Source: Glutinoglossum americanum
Lineage: Eukaryota > Ascomycota > Geoglossomycetes > Geoglossales > Geoglossaceae
Direction: 5' to 3'
Assembly: GCA_020080175.1 (NCBI GenBank)
Contig: JAGHQL010000139.1
Location: 1 to 64,000 of the forward strand
Length of the DNA: 64,000 nucleotides
The notes below the pieces were generated by a model. The model made no database searches, was not told the DNA's origin, and saw only the letters and a program-made list of their open reading frames with translations. The translations under genes and the position numbers were made by a program. Shown piece by piece: positions 1-11,166 of this stretch; the stretch's first letter is position 1, and each line of letters starts with the position of its first letter.

Positions 1-9
1 GGGGGGGGT

Positions 10-47
<38 letters not shown>

Positions 48-190
48 CGGGGGGGCGGCAGGGGGCGGGGGGGGGGGGGGGGGGGGGTGTGTGGGGGGGC
101 GGGGGGGGGGGGGGAGGTTGAACTGGTCCGGGGCTGGTTAGCTGGATTCGCGAGGCAGGGGGGCTATTTGTGGGGGGGGGGGGGAGGCCC
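1..190. repeat. Poly-G / G-rich tract at the window start
   Basis: The first ~110 bases are almost pure G, broken by a few C, T and A, and G-richness continues to about 190. This may be a real G-rich microsatellite or a sequencing/assembly artefact at a contig end. Reading frames running through it (for example 87-866) consist of glycine and arginine runs and are not credible genes. Confidence 0.8.
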
Positions 191-2567
191 ACGGTGCTTG
201 GGAGCGCGGGGCCGTTGCCGAAGTCGCGGGGGGCGACGCGGGCGTGCGCGAGGGCGAGCAGGAGGGACACGGCGGACGCGGAGGCGAGGAGCTGCATCGC
301 TGGTTTTTTTATTCTCGGGGGGTTTGTGTTCTGGTTGTGCTGCGGGTGTGTGCGTGCGTGCGTGTATATATACTGCCCGCGCGAATGCCTGTGGCTGGTG
401 GGTTTTGCGCGTGGCTGGTGCCGGAAAAAAGCGCCGGGGCTGGTTTGCGAACGGCGGGCGGGAAAAGCGAGCGAGCGAGTGGGGGGGGGGGCTAGCGAAG
501 GTCGGTGGTGGTGCGCGTGCGTATTATATCCTCCTGGGGAACAGCGAGCGAGAGGCAGGGAGGAAGGAGGAGAGAAAAAAGGTGAGGCTGGGGACGGCGT
601 GCGGGCGGGTTATATGCTCTCCTTCGCGCTTTCCAACAGGGCCGGGTCGGCGTTTTTGCCTCTGCTCTTGTGGGTTGCATCCAGCCCGTCCGTCAACCCC
701 AACCCCGGGCGATAGCGACACCAGAGAAAAACAAAATAAACCTCGGGCTTTTTCCCCCTTTCTTTTTTTTTTGGTTTTTCCTGGGATGCAGGGGTGCCGT
801 CCAGGAAAGGATGGGGGGAGGTGTGCGTTGGTTGCTGTGCTTGTGCCGCCCCTGGAGGCAACGTAACGCAAGCGTCGCGCAATGGGACGGAAGTCGTACG
901 TAGTATGTACGTTGCACACGACCTGATTCTTGGTTTTTTTTTTTTTTTTTTTTATATCTCTCCTCGGGGGGTGTGGTGGATCGCACTAGAATAGCTTCGG
1001 GGCGACTGCGGGCATGGAAGGGGGGGAGGGATTGGCTGGCAGTGACGTGTGCAGCCTGCAAGAGCCGTATGCGACTCAATCAGCGAGCGACGTCCTGCCT
1101 TGAGCTTCGCGTTGCTTTTCCCCTTCTTTTGTTTTTCCTGGTGCGGTGGTTGGCGATTGGTTGGTGGTTGGCCGATCCCCAACCCCCTCTTCCCGCTCCG
1201 ACGCTAGAAATGGAGGGCTCGCATGAGAGACGTGTAACCCTGCTTGTAGCCTGTTGCGGTACGGGCGCGCGTTGGATACTTGGATACTTTCGCTGAGCTG
1301 GTTTAGGTGGCGAGCTGGACCGCCCGGGAAGTTGACGCGTCGGGTGTGACGGCTTTTTTGTCGCAGTCGGTGTAGCTATAGAGTTTCCTGGGAGGTTCGC
1401 CTCGCCGGTGTATGTCTGTGACGGACCTGTCCTCGCATCGTAGCTAGGCTAGATCAGAGTAAGTTTTCCCGCCTCGCCTTCGCGGCCGCTGTGGGTGGGT
1501 GCCTTGAAGAATGCCGTGGACCGATCGCGATCCCCATCTCAACGGCCTTTTTCAATCAGGTTTTCTCTCGATCCCACTTCAAAGCCGCTGCTACGTAGTA
1601 CTTTGTAGGCTTCAGGCTTAAACCCCCGGAAGAGATGGGAACCGAAAGGAAGGAACTTGCGCGCGATTCGTCATGTCGCTCAAATCCTTCCTCCCGCTCC
1701 AACACCCTGCGAATCAGGGCCCCGGTCGCGTACCTTTCTCTCGGCACTATATGGTCAAGAGTGCCTGTGCCAAGATGCGCCGAGAAAAGTGGCTTTCGTT
1801 TTCACAGACTTGACTCGTTTTCAACAGACTTGACTTTGCTTATTCTTCCTTATCGCGGCTCCATAATCCCGTAGATGCAGTACGTTATTCTACCCCGCCC
1901 CGGCTGTCGGATCTTTTGCCACAGTCGCTGGCTCGTGCGTGAGGTTGGCGGTAGCATCGAAGATACTGGCTTTATCCAGCCATGCCAAGGCTGGAGACTC
2001 GAGTCACTCTGCTCTTTGACGTACAGCGGAAGTACGTGGCGATCATCAGGCGGCGGAATAAAATCGGTTCACATCAACAAGGGCGATTTGTGAAACCCGT
2101 CCAACCAAGTTATCCTATTCGGTTAGTTATTCCACGACTTAACAATGACGATAGAATTTCCATGGCTCAGAACGACGGAGCCAATTCCCCCTACTAATCG
2201 ATTGTTTCGGAGCTCCGCCTCAGGAGTTGTAGGCTTTGTCCACCCAGTTGTTTTTAAAAGACGCCGTCGAGCCGGCCTGGCTAGACATGTGACCGGTAGT
2301 AAATACAGAAAAATACCTAATATCCGGCACGGTGGACAGTGGGACAGGATTGTGCGGTGGAATTTTCCCAAGTCAATAATATTTTCTCGTCTGAACCGTG
2401 TGGTTGCGCAAGAGGAGCGGGAATGTGGGATCACGGGAGCAGGCCGTGGCCAGGATTCCTCCTTCCTTCCTACAGATGCGTTTTGAGTACTGAGGCTACG
2501 TTTCTCGGAGGCGCCGGATAGGGATTTAGGAAGTGGATATGACTGAATAATACTTATCGATTTGGGG
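191..2567. other. Region without a supported gene
   Basis: No reading frame here shows a recognisable domain, and frames on both strands overlap one another. It contains a T-tract around 934-952 and another T-rich stretch near 760-780. Nothing else stands out up to the TA target site of the transposon. Confidence 0.5.
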
Positions 2568-2569
2568 TA

Positions 2570-4405
2570 GAGTCCGAGATGGCCATTCGCACCAGATGGC
2601 CATTCGCACCACGCTACCACGACCACCCCACTTCAGCAGCGCGAAACCACAATACAGTCACTACAACTGCTATCCTCGCTATCACTGCTTGAATCTATAC
2701 TATCTTCCTCATCTTCTGATGGTGTTTCCTGTCGCTTGCACTTTCTGGTTGCTTGTTGGGGTGCCTTTTTCCACGCAGTCTCCTCTTCCGCTGCTTGGAC
2801 GTTGTTGCGAATTTCCACCGTACTAAGCATGAAATGACCTCTGACAGCTGCTCTCTTGCCTGATTGCCGTTTTTGTCGCTTTCTCAAGATGGATTCTTGA
2901 TCTTTCTTCTCCTTGCGCAATATTGTAACTTGTGTAGCAAGACGTTCAGATGTGTAGGTGAGGTTTGTCGCATAGCTTCGCGCAGGTGTATCTAGTGGTT
3001 TCCCACTCATAACTTGAGAATTGAAGCTCATATTAGCTTGCCTGAGCAATTCTGAGTTAGGCGGTGAACTGGTAATTGCTTGGGAAAGAAAATTCTGTTG
3101 GTTCGATGGTGTTGTTGGTGTTGTAAGTCGAGTAGAAATATGACGAAGAACTTTAGAACGCAATATTGGAACCAACCCAGCTCCGCGCCATGCAGAATGG
3201 ATATTTCGAGTAGTAATAGCTTTCTGACGAGCCTTGATATATAGCTCAACCCATTCAGCCTTACTGATTCTTGAGACAGGAAGGCGATCAATTCCCTGAC
3301 TGAGAGCTGTAGTAAGAGGACCAAAAATCGCAACATCTAGCGGCTGAGTATAATGTGAAGTATGAGGTGGCAGAACCAATAAAACAATATTATGCTCCAT
3401 ACAATGAGCAATAAAATTGCCTGAAATGTGACTATCATGTTCATCACAAATCAATAAGCGTGGCTTACCCATTGCTTTCTCACGAGTTGCTAGTTCAAAC
3501 ACTCTTCTTAACCACTCCACTCCATGCTTATTGCTAGTCTAACCCTTAGAACTTGTACTGAATATCCAGTCATATGGTGTTGATTCTGAAATTCAGTTAT
3601 AGCTGATTAATTTCGCTTTAAAAATCACCAGAGATGGGAGAGCTGTTCCATCAGCACCTATGCATTCGACAATAGAAACCTACTCTTGTCGACCTGGTTG
3701 AACCTTATATCGTGTCCTTAAGGTAGTATCAACAATTACTCGATTGGATTGACTACTTCCAATCGCAAATCCAGTTTCATCTATGTTGTAGATGTTGTGA
3801 TTGTCAAAACAATAAGTTTTTAACGCATCTTCAAACGCGTCAAACCACGCGTTAATGACCTTAGGTGTAGTATCTTCCCATCTAGCAAGGTCGATTGATT
3901 GACTACGAATAGTAGTTAAGGAAGAATATCGTTTAAGAAATCGTTTAACCCATTCCTTGCCGATTGTTGGAGTGGTAACAAGCTGCATGTCCGCGGTGTT
4001 GATTTTGGCGACGCATCGCAATAAAATTTCCATAGCCATTTCCTTCACAATCTGATGACTTGCAGGATAACTACCAGCTGTTAAATGCTTACACCATAAG
4101 TATAATACATCCTCTTCTGCTTTAGAAAGTAGTTGCGTCGATTCGTGGCCTTGTGCATGAGTTTGGCCTCCCTTTAGTCGTCGCTCCAGAGTCTTGCGAT
4201 CAACCTCAAAGTGTACTGCCGCAGCCTTCACATATTTGAATTGCTTATTGCGTATAGCCACAATCGCCTCATCGATTCTAGAATTTACCTCGGCCATTCT
4301 GGTACTCCGTTTGCGTGGCATGATGGTGGTGCTGTGAGTTGAAGTGGGGTGGTCGCGGTAGCGTGGTGCAAATGGCCATCTGGTGCGAATGGCCATCTCG
4401 GACTC
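2570..4405 (-). mobile_element. pogo/Fot1-like DNA transposon with complete termini
   Basis: The element is 1,836 bp and is bounded by near-perfect terminal inverted repeats of about 62 bp (2570-2632 and 4347-4405). It is flanked by TA at 2568-2569 and 4406-4407, the target-site duplication expected for the Tc1/mariner-pogo superfamily. Inside each repeat a motif of about 17 bp (AGATGGCCATTCGCACC) occurs twice in tandem, which resembles paired transposase-binding sites. The single gene inside runs on the minus strand. Both ends are preserved while the gene is interrupted, so the copy could probably move only if transposase were supplied elsewhere. Repeats with matching core sequence occur near 20991 and 30127. 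Confidence 0.93.
2633..4321 (-). pseudogene. pogo-type transposase (HTH-psq, CENP-B-like HTH, DDE), interrupted
   Basis: The frame starts at 4321 (MPRKRSTRMAEVN) and stays in one register for about 562 codons to 2633, the usual length for pogo-type transposases. In order it shows a psq-type helix-turn-helix (about residues 10-60), a CENP-B-type DNA-binding region ending near IGKEWVKRFLKRY, and a DDE domain. Candidate catalytic aspartates lie in YNIDETGF, LLICDEHDSH and QPLDVAIF. Three in-frame stops fall between about 3540 and 3682, in the segment joining the first and second aspartate. Each sits where the family has tryptophan (after RQE, after SYN and after SKG), so each is a TGG changed to TAG or TGA. 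That pattern fits C-to-T change on the other strand, as in RIP or cytosine deamination. The C-terminal 150 residues are acidic/serine-rich. Confidence 0.9.
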
Positions 4406-4407
4406 TA

Positions 4408-7400
4408 GAGGTGAGGGCGATTGAATGATCACCGTAGTTCTTGAAGTGGCTTAAAGCAGCCTCTCCGGATTCCCGCCTCCGTATTTCAGTCCGGTTTCTT
4501 CTAAAAGGCCGCGCTAGCTAAGGCGGGACCCTGCTCTGGTGTGGTGAATTTATCGTGCTGTTAGCATCTAGAAATTTTAGAGCACGCCCAGACGTACACG
4601 AAATATAGCGCAGAAGTGGTGGCCCTGTCTGATTTGAGGATTGTGTTGGACACCGATTGAAAATGCCGCCTCGTGTCCGTGCGCCAAGCAGCCTTCCAGG
4701 TGACCAGCGGATCACTCAACGAGGCTAGAGAAGCGAGGCTATGGGAAGCGAAACGTATAAGAATCCTTTAGTTCCTCGAGAGCAGCCCAACTTTCATTTA
4801 ACCCAGCTCGGTAGGATTTCATCTGCATTCTGTTCTATGAGTTGATCGAATATGCCTTCTATATCAACCCCTCCATATTATAGGAAGCCCCCTGGGTCCA
4901 GCACAAAACCAACCTCAGGTTCTCTCGCAATACTAAACGCTCCTCCCAAGCCGCGTCCGAGCCGACAACCCGTCGCTGGAAATATAACTCTGGGAGGCTT
5001 TGGGACTAGATCTACTAATTTGTTAGGAGAGCGCGCCTTTGGCGTGCTTGCGTCAAAGACGACTAAAAAGCCAACGGCGGAGCGGGCGCGACGGATTGGA
5101 CATGCTGTCGGTCGAGCTCCAAAGCATGATCGTGGGTTATGCATGGCAGATAAAGCTTGGCGGAGTATTTCCCGAGGCGGCCACAAGCTGGCCATGCCAT
5201 TACCTATTGAGAATGTGGGTATCCACTTCTCTTATGCATTGACAACTAGTACAACCTTCGCTACTAACGTTACGTGTGACTAAGTCATGTGGCCGAGACA
5301 AAGCTCAATGAGGTGTGCTGCGGGCACCGCGGCCGCATTCGCCCATTGTTGGCACTGAAGTGCTTACGTTCAACCAGGGTATGTCGGGATTCCCAGAGCC
5401 CACAAATATTCTAGGTTCATGCAGCTAGTTTCGCCTCTGCGTACCTGACAAAGTCGAAATCCCCCACGACCCTTTGGAGCCTATGCTAGGCACATCTAGT
5501 CCAGATTACGACTATAAAGCTCAACCCCGTGATGCGGACGGCCTCCCTAAAGCGGCGGAGTATGCTTCTGCACTACGCTAACAGCAGACGAATTCGTGGA
5601 AGGCTTCAATTAAAGGTTTGTCTGTCCGTCATTGCGAGCTTCTTATCGCCATCGTTTCGGTCGTCTTCCCGGCCGTTTGGAGTCTTTGCACGAAAAGAGA
5701 TGATAGAACCCAGGTAGGCTTCGCTGTTGGAGGGTGGGTTTTCGGAAAAGGATATATACATTGTCGCTCTTACGCCGTTAGAGATGGGGTGTTTCTGGCG
5801 ATATTAAGGCCAGTTTTCTGTGCCGGCAGGTAGAGTACCGACCAAAACCCGGACTCGCAGTAGCCCTAACCATCTAGACCGATACCAAACCAGGTAGGCT
5901 GAAACCTGGTATTAGTCCGGCATCCTGGATTGGGCTGGAGGGGAGCTACCAGTTCGGGCTGCGTGAGGTGTGACTGGGCTTAGCCATGCTAGGCGGATTC
6001 CGTAATAACACCCAGGATGGCCGCGGGTTTTCCGTTGTACAGATCTTTTGGAAGGACTGCTGGCATATGCGCGCAAACCTCATGCCAAAACGTAACGTGA
6101 GTCTATCTCCCGCCTTGCTATCCCTACCCATGGTCCGAACCAATCCTCCTGGTTCAATTTCGTCCCACTCCGGTACTCTGGGTTGGTAGGTGGGGCACCG
6201 AACTAGCAGTTAGGCCCAAGCCCGGTACTTTATCGTTAGGGCCATTTGGATTGAGTAATATATGGCGTATGAGCATAGATGGGTGACTACCCTAATCTAT
6301 ACTCTCGATAATCCAATCACGGAAGTAAAACTAAAGTACCAAAGCTGGGACTTGATAAGGCGGGCATCCCGAGATATATGGACACGACACTAGAGGTCCT
6401 ATGACCATATCGGTGATATGTGGCGGGAATCTCTCCTAGGGTAGTTGGGTATCACAGCACGCAAGGAGGACCTGCTCGAGGGCCTCGACCACCAAGGGTA
6501 ACTCCAATCATTGATATACAACATTGAGTAGGTAGCTAGACCACCCTCTACACGGCCGCGAACTGTAAAATGGAATACATACGGACGCCTTCTATATTAG
6601 GTAGGATAGCAAACGATAATCCGGATCCATACCTTCATTGCAAGAACCCCAGCGCCGACGAGCTGCTGGGCTAAACCGAACCAACAGCAGCAATAATAAC
6701 AACAATAGCAGACGCTCCCCGTGGCTGCAGGTAGCCAAACGCTAACCGGCAAAAATTCCCACGACGCCACCACCACCCACCACCCGACATCAGCCCAGGC
6801 GTCACCGCTAGCGTTCCCCCGACGCGCCAGCCTAACACAGCGGCACTCGAATCCGCAGGAGGGGGCCCAGATGATAGCCGCCCCCCGGCGTCACCCAGCG
6901 CACCCATGTGCACCGCGGTATACCGAGCCCGGGCAACGCTCTTGCGTGCACACCGCAGGCGGGCCCCCCCCCGGAGTCCGAGCGCGTATTGGCGGGCATT
7001 TCGCTGGCCCGAGCTGGGTGGCTGCTGGCTGGGACTGCCGGCAGCGTTTTCGAAATGGGTGGTGGCCCGGGCGGTATGCGAGTATGATGGGGTGGTGATC
7101 CCTACTGGGGTATATGATTGTGTTCTATTCCTCGACGCGCTCCGCTATAGGGGGCTAGGTGCTGTTCGCCCTACCGCTCCGCGACCTATTCTTTCGTCTG
7201 TTCCGATATCTTCCCCGTTCGGATCTCCCCGTCCGCTCCCTCCGTTATTCTTCTTGCTCCGATAGCTTTCTCTTCTTGCCTCTACTTCTCTTCACCATCC
7301 CCCCCTCTTGCTTCAACAAGCCCTCCTTACCTCTCGCTATCCCGTCCTCCCGTTCTTCTTGCTCTAGCGGCTTCTTGTCTTTTCTCTCCCCTTCCCCTTC

Positions 7401-8567
7401 CCCTTTCCCCTCCCTCTGTTACTCTATCTCTCGTTCGAACAACTTGTCCCTCTCCGTCCCAATAAAGATATTCAAATCTTCTTGTCCTCTCCTAGACGTG
7501 TGCTAAGACCCCAATCTATGTCGCCTTAAGGGAGGACCAAAGAGACAACATTTTAACCTGAGCAAAAAGGGATGTCCCAAGACAATCTCTTCCAGAGCTG
7601 GCCCCAGGCCTCGCAGGAGAGGTTGCCCCACAGAATAGAGGACTAAGCGGCCAACCCACAACAGGTAATCCGCCCCCACCAGGCGGGATTCCGGCTCATG
7701 GCCCAATGGACTCTACGTTCGGGTTTGCACTTTTAACCATAGCCCCCTCTTGCTCAGAATTTTGGCCTCCCCGGTTTGGGCTCCGCTCCTTTTTTGGACC
7801 CCGCCTATACCCCGGATCTTTGAACTCTAATCGGAGTCTGAACCTTGGGAGGTATTGGATATTGTTCGAGGATTGGATTCTTCACAACTCTCAAGTTTGG
7901 GCCTCTAGGGCCTGGACCCTGCGTAGCTCAGGCCCGGATTGGATTTTGATCTCTCTAGGTTAGTGTCTCGCTTAGGTTTTGGATGCTGCTCCAACAAACT
8001 GGTCGGCCCTCCGCGGGCCCACATGACGTCGAATATCGGGATCCCTTCGGCCTTGTAACATCCACATCGAGTCCAAGGGCTCTCCAGGGCTAGGGGAGAT
8101 CCCATGCGAGCTCCAACCCAAGAACGGGTCATTATACAACTAGCAATCGGGTTGATCCCTTTAATGACCGAGGTTAGCTAGTGGAGGCCGAATTTGAGAA
8201 AAGGAGCATGGCTGTGTAAAGTTGTAATTCATTTCGTGTGATATAGGTGGAAGCGATACTTGAACGTAGGATTCAGTTCTCTCACTAGTTACTAGCTGTA
8301 GGGCTATGGAGCGTGTTGGGTTGTTTAAGGTGTCCCACCAGCATCCTCACTAGTTATCGCATGGATAGTGGGTAGCGACGTACACGAAGCCGGGGAGGTT
8401 TACGGTACGCCTAGAGTGCAAGTTGGGGGTATCATGCCATGGGCTAGATAGTTAGGCTAATTCATCTGTTATCAAATAGGCCGCCGACCATCACAACTCC
8501 TTTTACTCACTAGGCGCCACAAACAAAACGAGGGGAAAGGGGACGAATGGTGGGCTGTACCGGCTAA
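4408..8567. other. Long region without a supported gene
   Basis: About 4.1 kb with no frame that carries a recognisable domain or a plausible exon series. 4852-5283 is open on both strands at once, which argues against a real gene. A pyrimidine-rich stretch on the + strand runs from about 7190 to 7500, with long TCC/CTT runs. 6670-7020 is C-rich. The rest looks like ordinary intergenic or fully eroded repeat sequence. Confidence 0.45.
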
Positions 8568-10782
8568 CTATTCATCCTCCTCCTCGCTATCCCCAAGCTC
8601 CTCCTCCATCCTCTTCTCCAACTCCCCCAAATCCCCCCCCACGGCTTCATCCCATACACCGCCTCTAAACCCCATCCGCCCACCATCTATAAACTCCGGA
8701 ACATCAAACACATCCCCCACCTCAACCATATCATGCACATATCCACACCTACCGGGGCTCGTAATCAACACCTTAACCACCGCATCCGTCGGATGCTCGG
8801 TCAACTCCACTAGCGCTTGAACAGCTTTGCAAGTATCGCGACGCTGGTCCGCGTTCTCGTAGCATGAAACGGAGTCAATGATGCAAAAGTAGGCCGTTTT
8901 AGGGGGGAGCTGACGGATTAAGGTTGCGAGGAGGGTGGCAAGAGGCTTGATGGAGTTAGAGAGGAGGGAGGGTTTCTGGGAGCGGTGGAAGAAGGAGAAG
9001 TCGAAGTTTGCGTAGGCTCCTAGCAGTTGCCCGATTAAACTGACTAGCATCCCTGCGGGACCTAGGTGCCCTTCCTTACCCCTCCTATGCAACGCACAGA
9101 AGTGCGATCCCACCATCACGTTTCCGCCCACCTCCTGCAACGTCCTAACCAGCATCGCGCTTACGAAGGAGATGCAGGAGAATACCTCTAGAGGGGAACC
9201 CTCGTTCGCGTTTATTATCAAGGGTTTGGAGTCTAGGGTCGTGATCCAGTTTTTGAAGTAGGGGGAGCGCATTATGTGTTCCGCACGGTCTTGGACCGGG
9301 AGGGGAAGGATGAGACCGTGGTGGAGAGTCGAGAGGACGTCGGCAGGGGGCCCTCGAGAGCTGTAGGGGAGTAGGTTGAGGAGTTTACGGCGGGAGGTCC
9401 CTGAGAAGTTAGTTGGGCTGTGTTTGAAGGAGGGTGAATGGATACGGAGGCAAGACATAGGCTACCATACCTTGGGGCGCGGCAGTCGGGGATGGCGACC
9501 GGGAAAGTCGCTCCTCGTATTTCTCTAGCAGTTTCGCCTGTTCCTCCAGCTTTGCTTCCAGCATCACTTTTTGCCAGCGGTGCTGCTCTAGGTCGCTACA
9601 GAAGAGCGAGTAGGCTGCCTGGAGAACTGGGAGCACTGTCGTTTGGTCGTTTGCAAGTTACCGATAACAAACTAAGTAGGCTATGGAACTCAGGCTTGAA
9701 CTCACCTTCATCTATTTTATCATCCATCTTATTGACCTTCTCCCTGATCCTTCTAATCCCACTATCCACCCTTCCTAATCTCACATGCCCACAAAACACC
9801 AACTCATCCTTCACCAGTTTTGCTAGCCCCTTGACAGCCGTTACCTTCTCGCCCAACTCTCTTTCGTAATTCCCTGGCTTCGTCACAGCCCTGAACACTT
9901 TTGTAGTGGCTTTTTGCTGGTACCATGCTAGGATGTGTTCGAGGAGACTGAGGACCCCGACATAGAGATCGGCGTTGCGTTGGTGGAGTTTCGGGGATGA
10001 GTATTCGGAAGCGTAGATTTGTGCGGACTGAATGGTTTCGGGGATTTGGGCGAGGGTGGCGAAGGTCAGTTCGCGGAGGTCCCCAATGCGGGTTGCGGCC
10101 TATAGGTTGTTATTGTAGCCGAGTAAACCTTGCAATTTATCTGTTTGGAGGAGTGGTTCTACCCACCGAGAGGATAAGCTGAAAGCCTAAGCAAAAGATC
10201 GAGACGAAACTGGACCCTCCTGGCATGGATGCCGCCGGCAGCAGCCCCAACCATGCTTCCAATGCGGGCGCATCACCAATCGTTCGAAAGCATCGCCTAA
10301 CCGCACTGCTCTGCTTATACACTGTTTCCGCCTTCCGAGCTTCACTGATCACATCCTCCCAGGAATGCTTGCCTCTGATATTGACGTTAGTTTTGAACGA
10401 AGGCTTTGCTGTTTTCTCAAACTCCGCCATAGCGGCAAGGAACTGCTCCTTCTCGGCGGTTGCGGCATCGTAAAGTGATTCGCTATATCTACCTAATCAG
10501 CGACGCAATCAGCCATCACTTGGACTTATACATATCTTACACGGGAGCACTGGGCTCTGTAGTAAATTGGTCTTGTTGCGGATCGAACTTAACCTCAGAC
10601 TTCGGGTTGGCATAGGCGGGACCGAAATCCAGTCGAGTGTCGATGAACTCAGCTGCAGGGTTCGTGAGGCGGATGGCGGGTGGAACGGGTTCAATCTCCT
10701 GTTTGGAGGGTGCTTTCATGGGTTTCTCGACGGCAGATTTCCTTCTCTCCGCGTCTCGTTCATTCTCCATGACTATTTCCAT
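8568..10782 (-). CDS. STAND-like protein with N-terminal DUF7708 domain
   Basis: Five exons can be joined in frame: 10782-10541, 10482-10167, 10099-9706, 9635-9471 and 9400-8568, giving about 649 residues with introns of 58-71 nt. After a short leader (MEIVMENERDAER) comes a region matching the DUF7708 domain that opens many fungal STAND proteins (HSWEDVISEARKAETVY, then LEAWLGLLP). A coiled-coil stretch follows (QKVMLEAKLEEQAKLLEKYE). The C-terminal half resembles the family's P-loop-like module (RRKLLNLLPY, QDRAEHIM, then the LIINANEGSP strand), but the Walker A lysine is not visible, so nucleotide binding is doubtful. The tail is acidic. The start is the first Met of exon 1. The gene points away from the AAA+ gene, with about 385 bp between start codons. 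Relatives act in non-self recognition or as orphan STANDs; the role here is unknown. Confidence 0.78.
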
Positions 10783-11166
10783 CCGCTGTCAGTTACAGCT
10801 AGTCTCGGTGCGTTGTGTGTATGTTGTCAAGATAATGTTCGTTACCAACCTTTATCGGCATTTTCCGGCACGGATGTTAGCGCCTGGGGCTGTGCAGAAA
10901 AAGTATCTTCAACGAATGGTTCCCTGTCACATCAGCGATTTTTGGCCCCCACATACTATTTGTAACAAACTGTGCATTTGACCCCGCACCAGGTAGTGCA
11001 AATTAGTAATAGGGGCAATGGCAAGCCAACTTTGCGAGGTGTATTGCGGGCCAGGTTTCAACCGTGGGAGCGCAGGGTTGTTATCTGCGAGCGCGGGATA
11101 GGAATACGGGGGCTGGGGAGGGGCCACATCGCTCCGGTGGGGGCGAGAGTAGAAACGGAACTAGAA

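Noticed and set aside
87-1296. Several overlapping reading frames of 60-259 codons on both strands
   Set aside because: They are products of the G-rich start and T-tracts, have low-complexity composition, overlap each other and show no domain.
4852-5283. 143-codon plus-strand frame with an overlapping 105-codon minus-strand frame
   Set aside because: Both are open at once, with no domain, no splice-consistent neighbours and no signal sequence. I could not support either.
7159-7506. Pyrimidine-rich reading frame (Ser/Leu/Pro runs)
   Set aside because: The frame simply follows the C/T-rich tract. It has no start context or domain.
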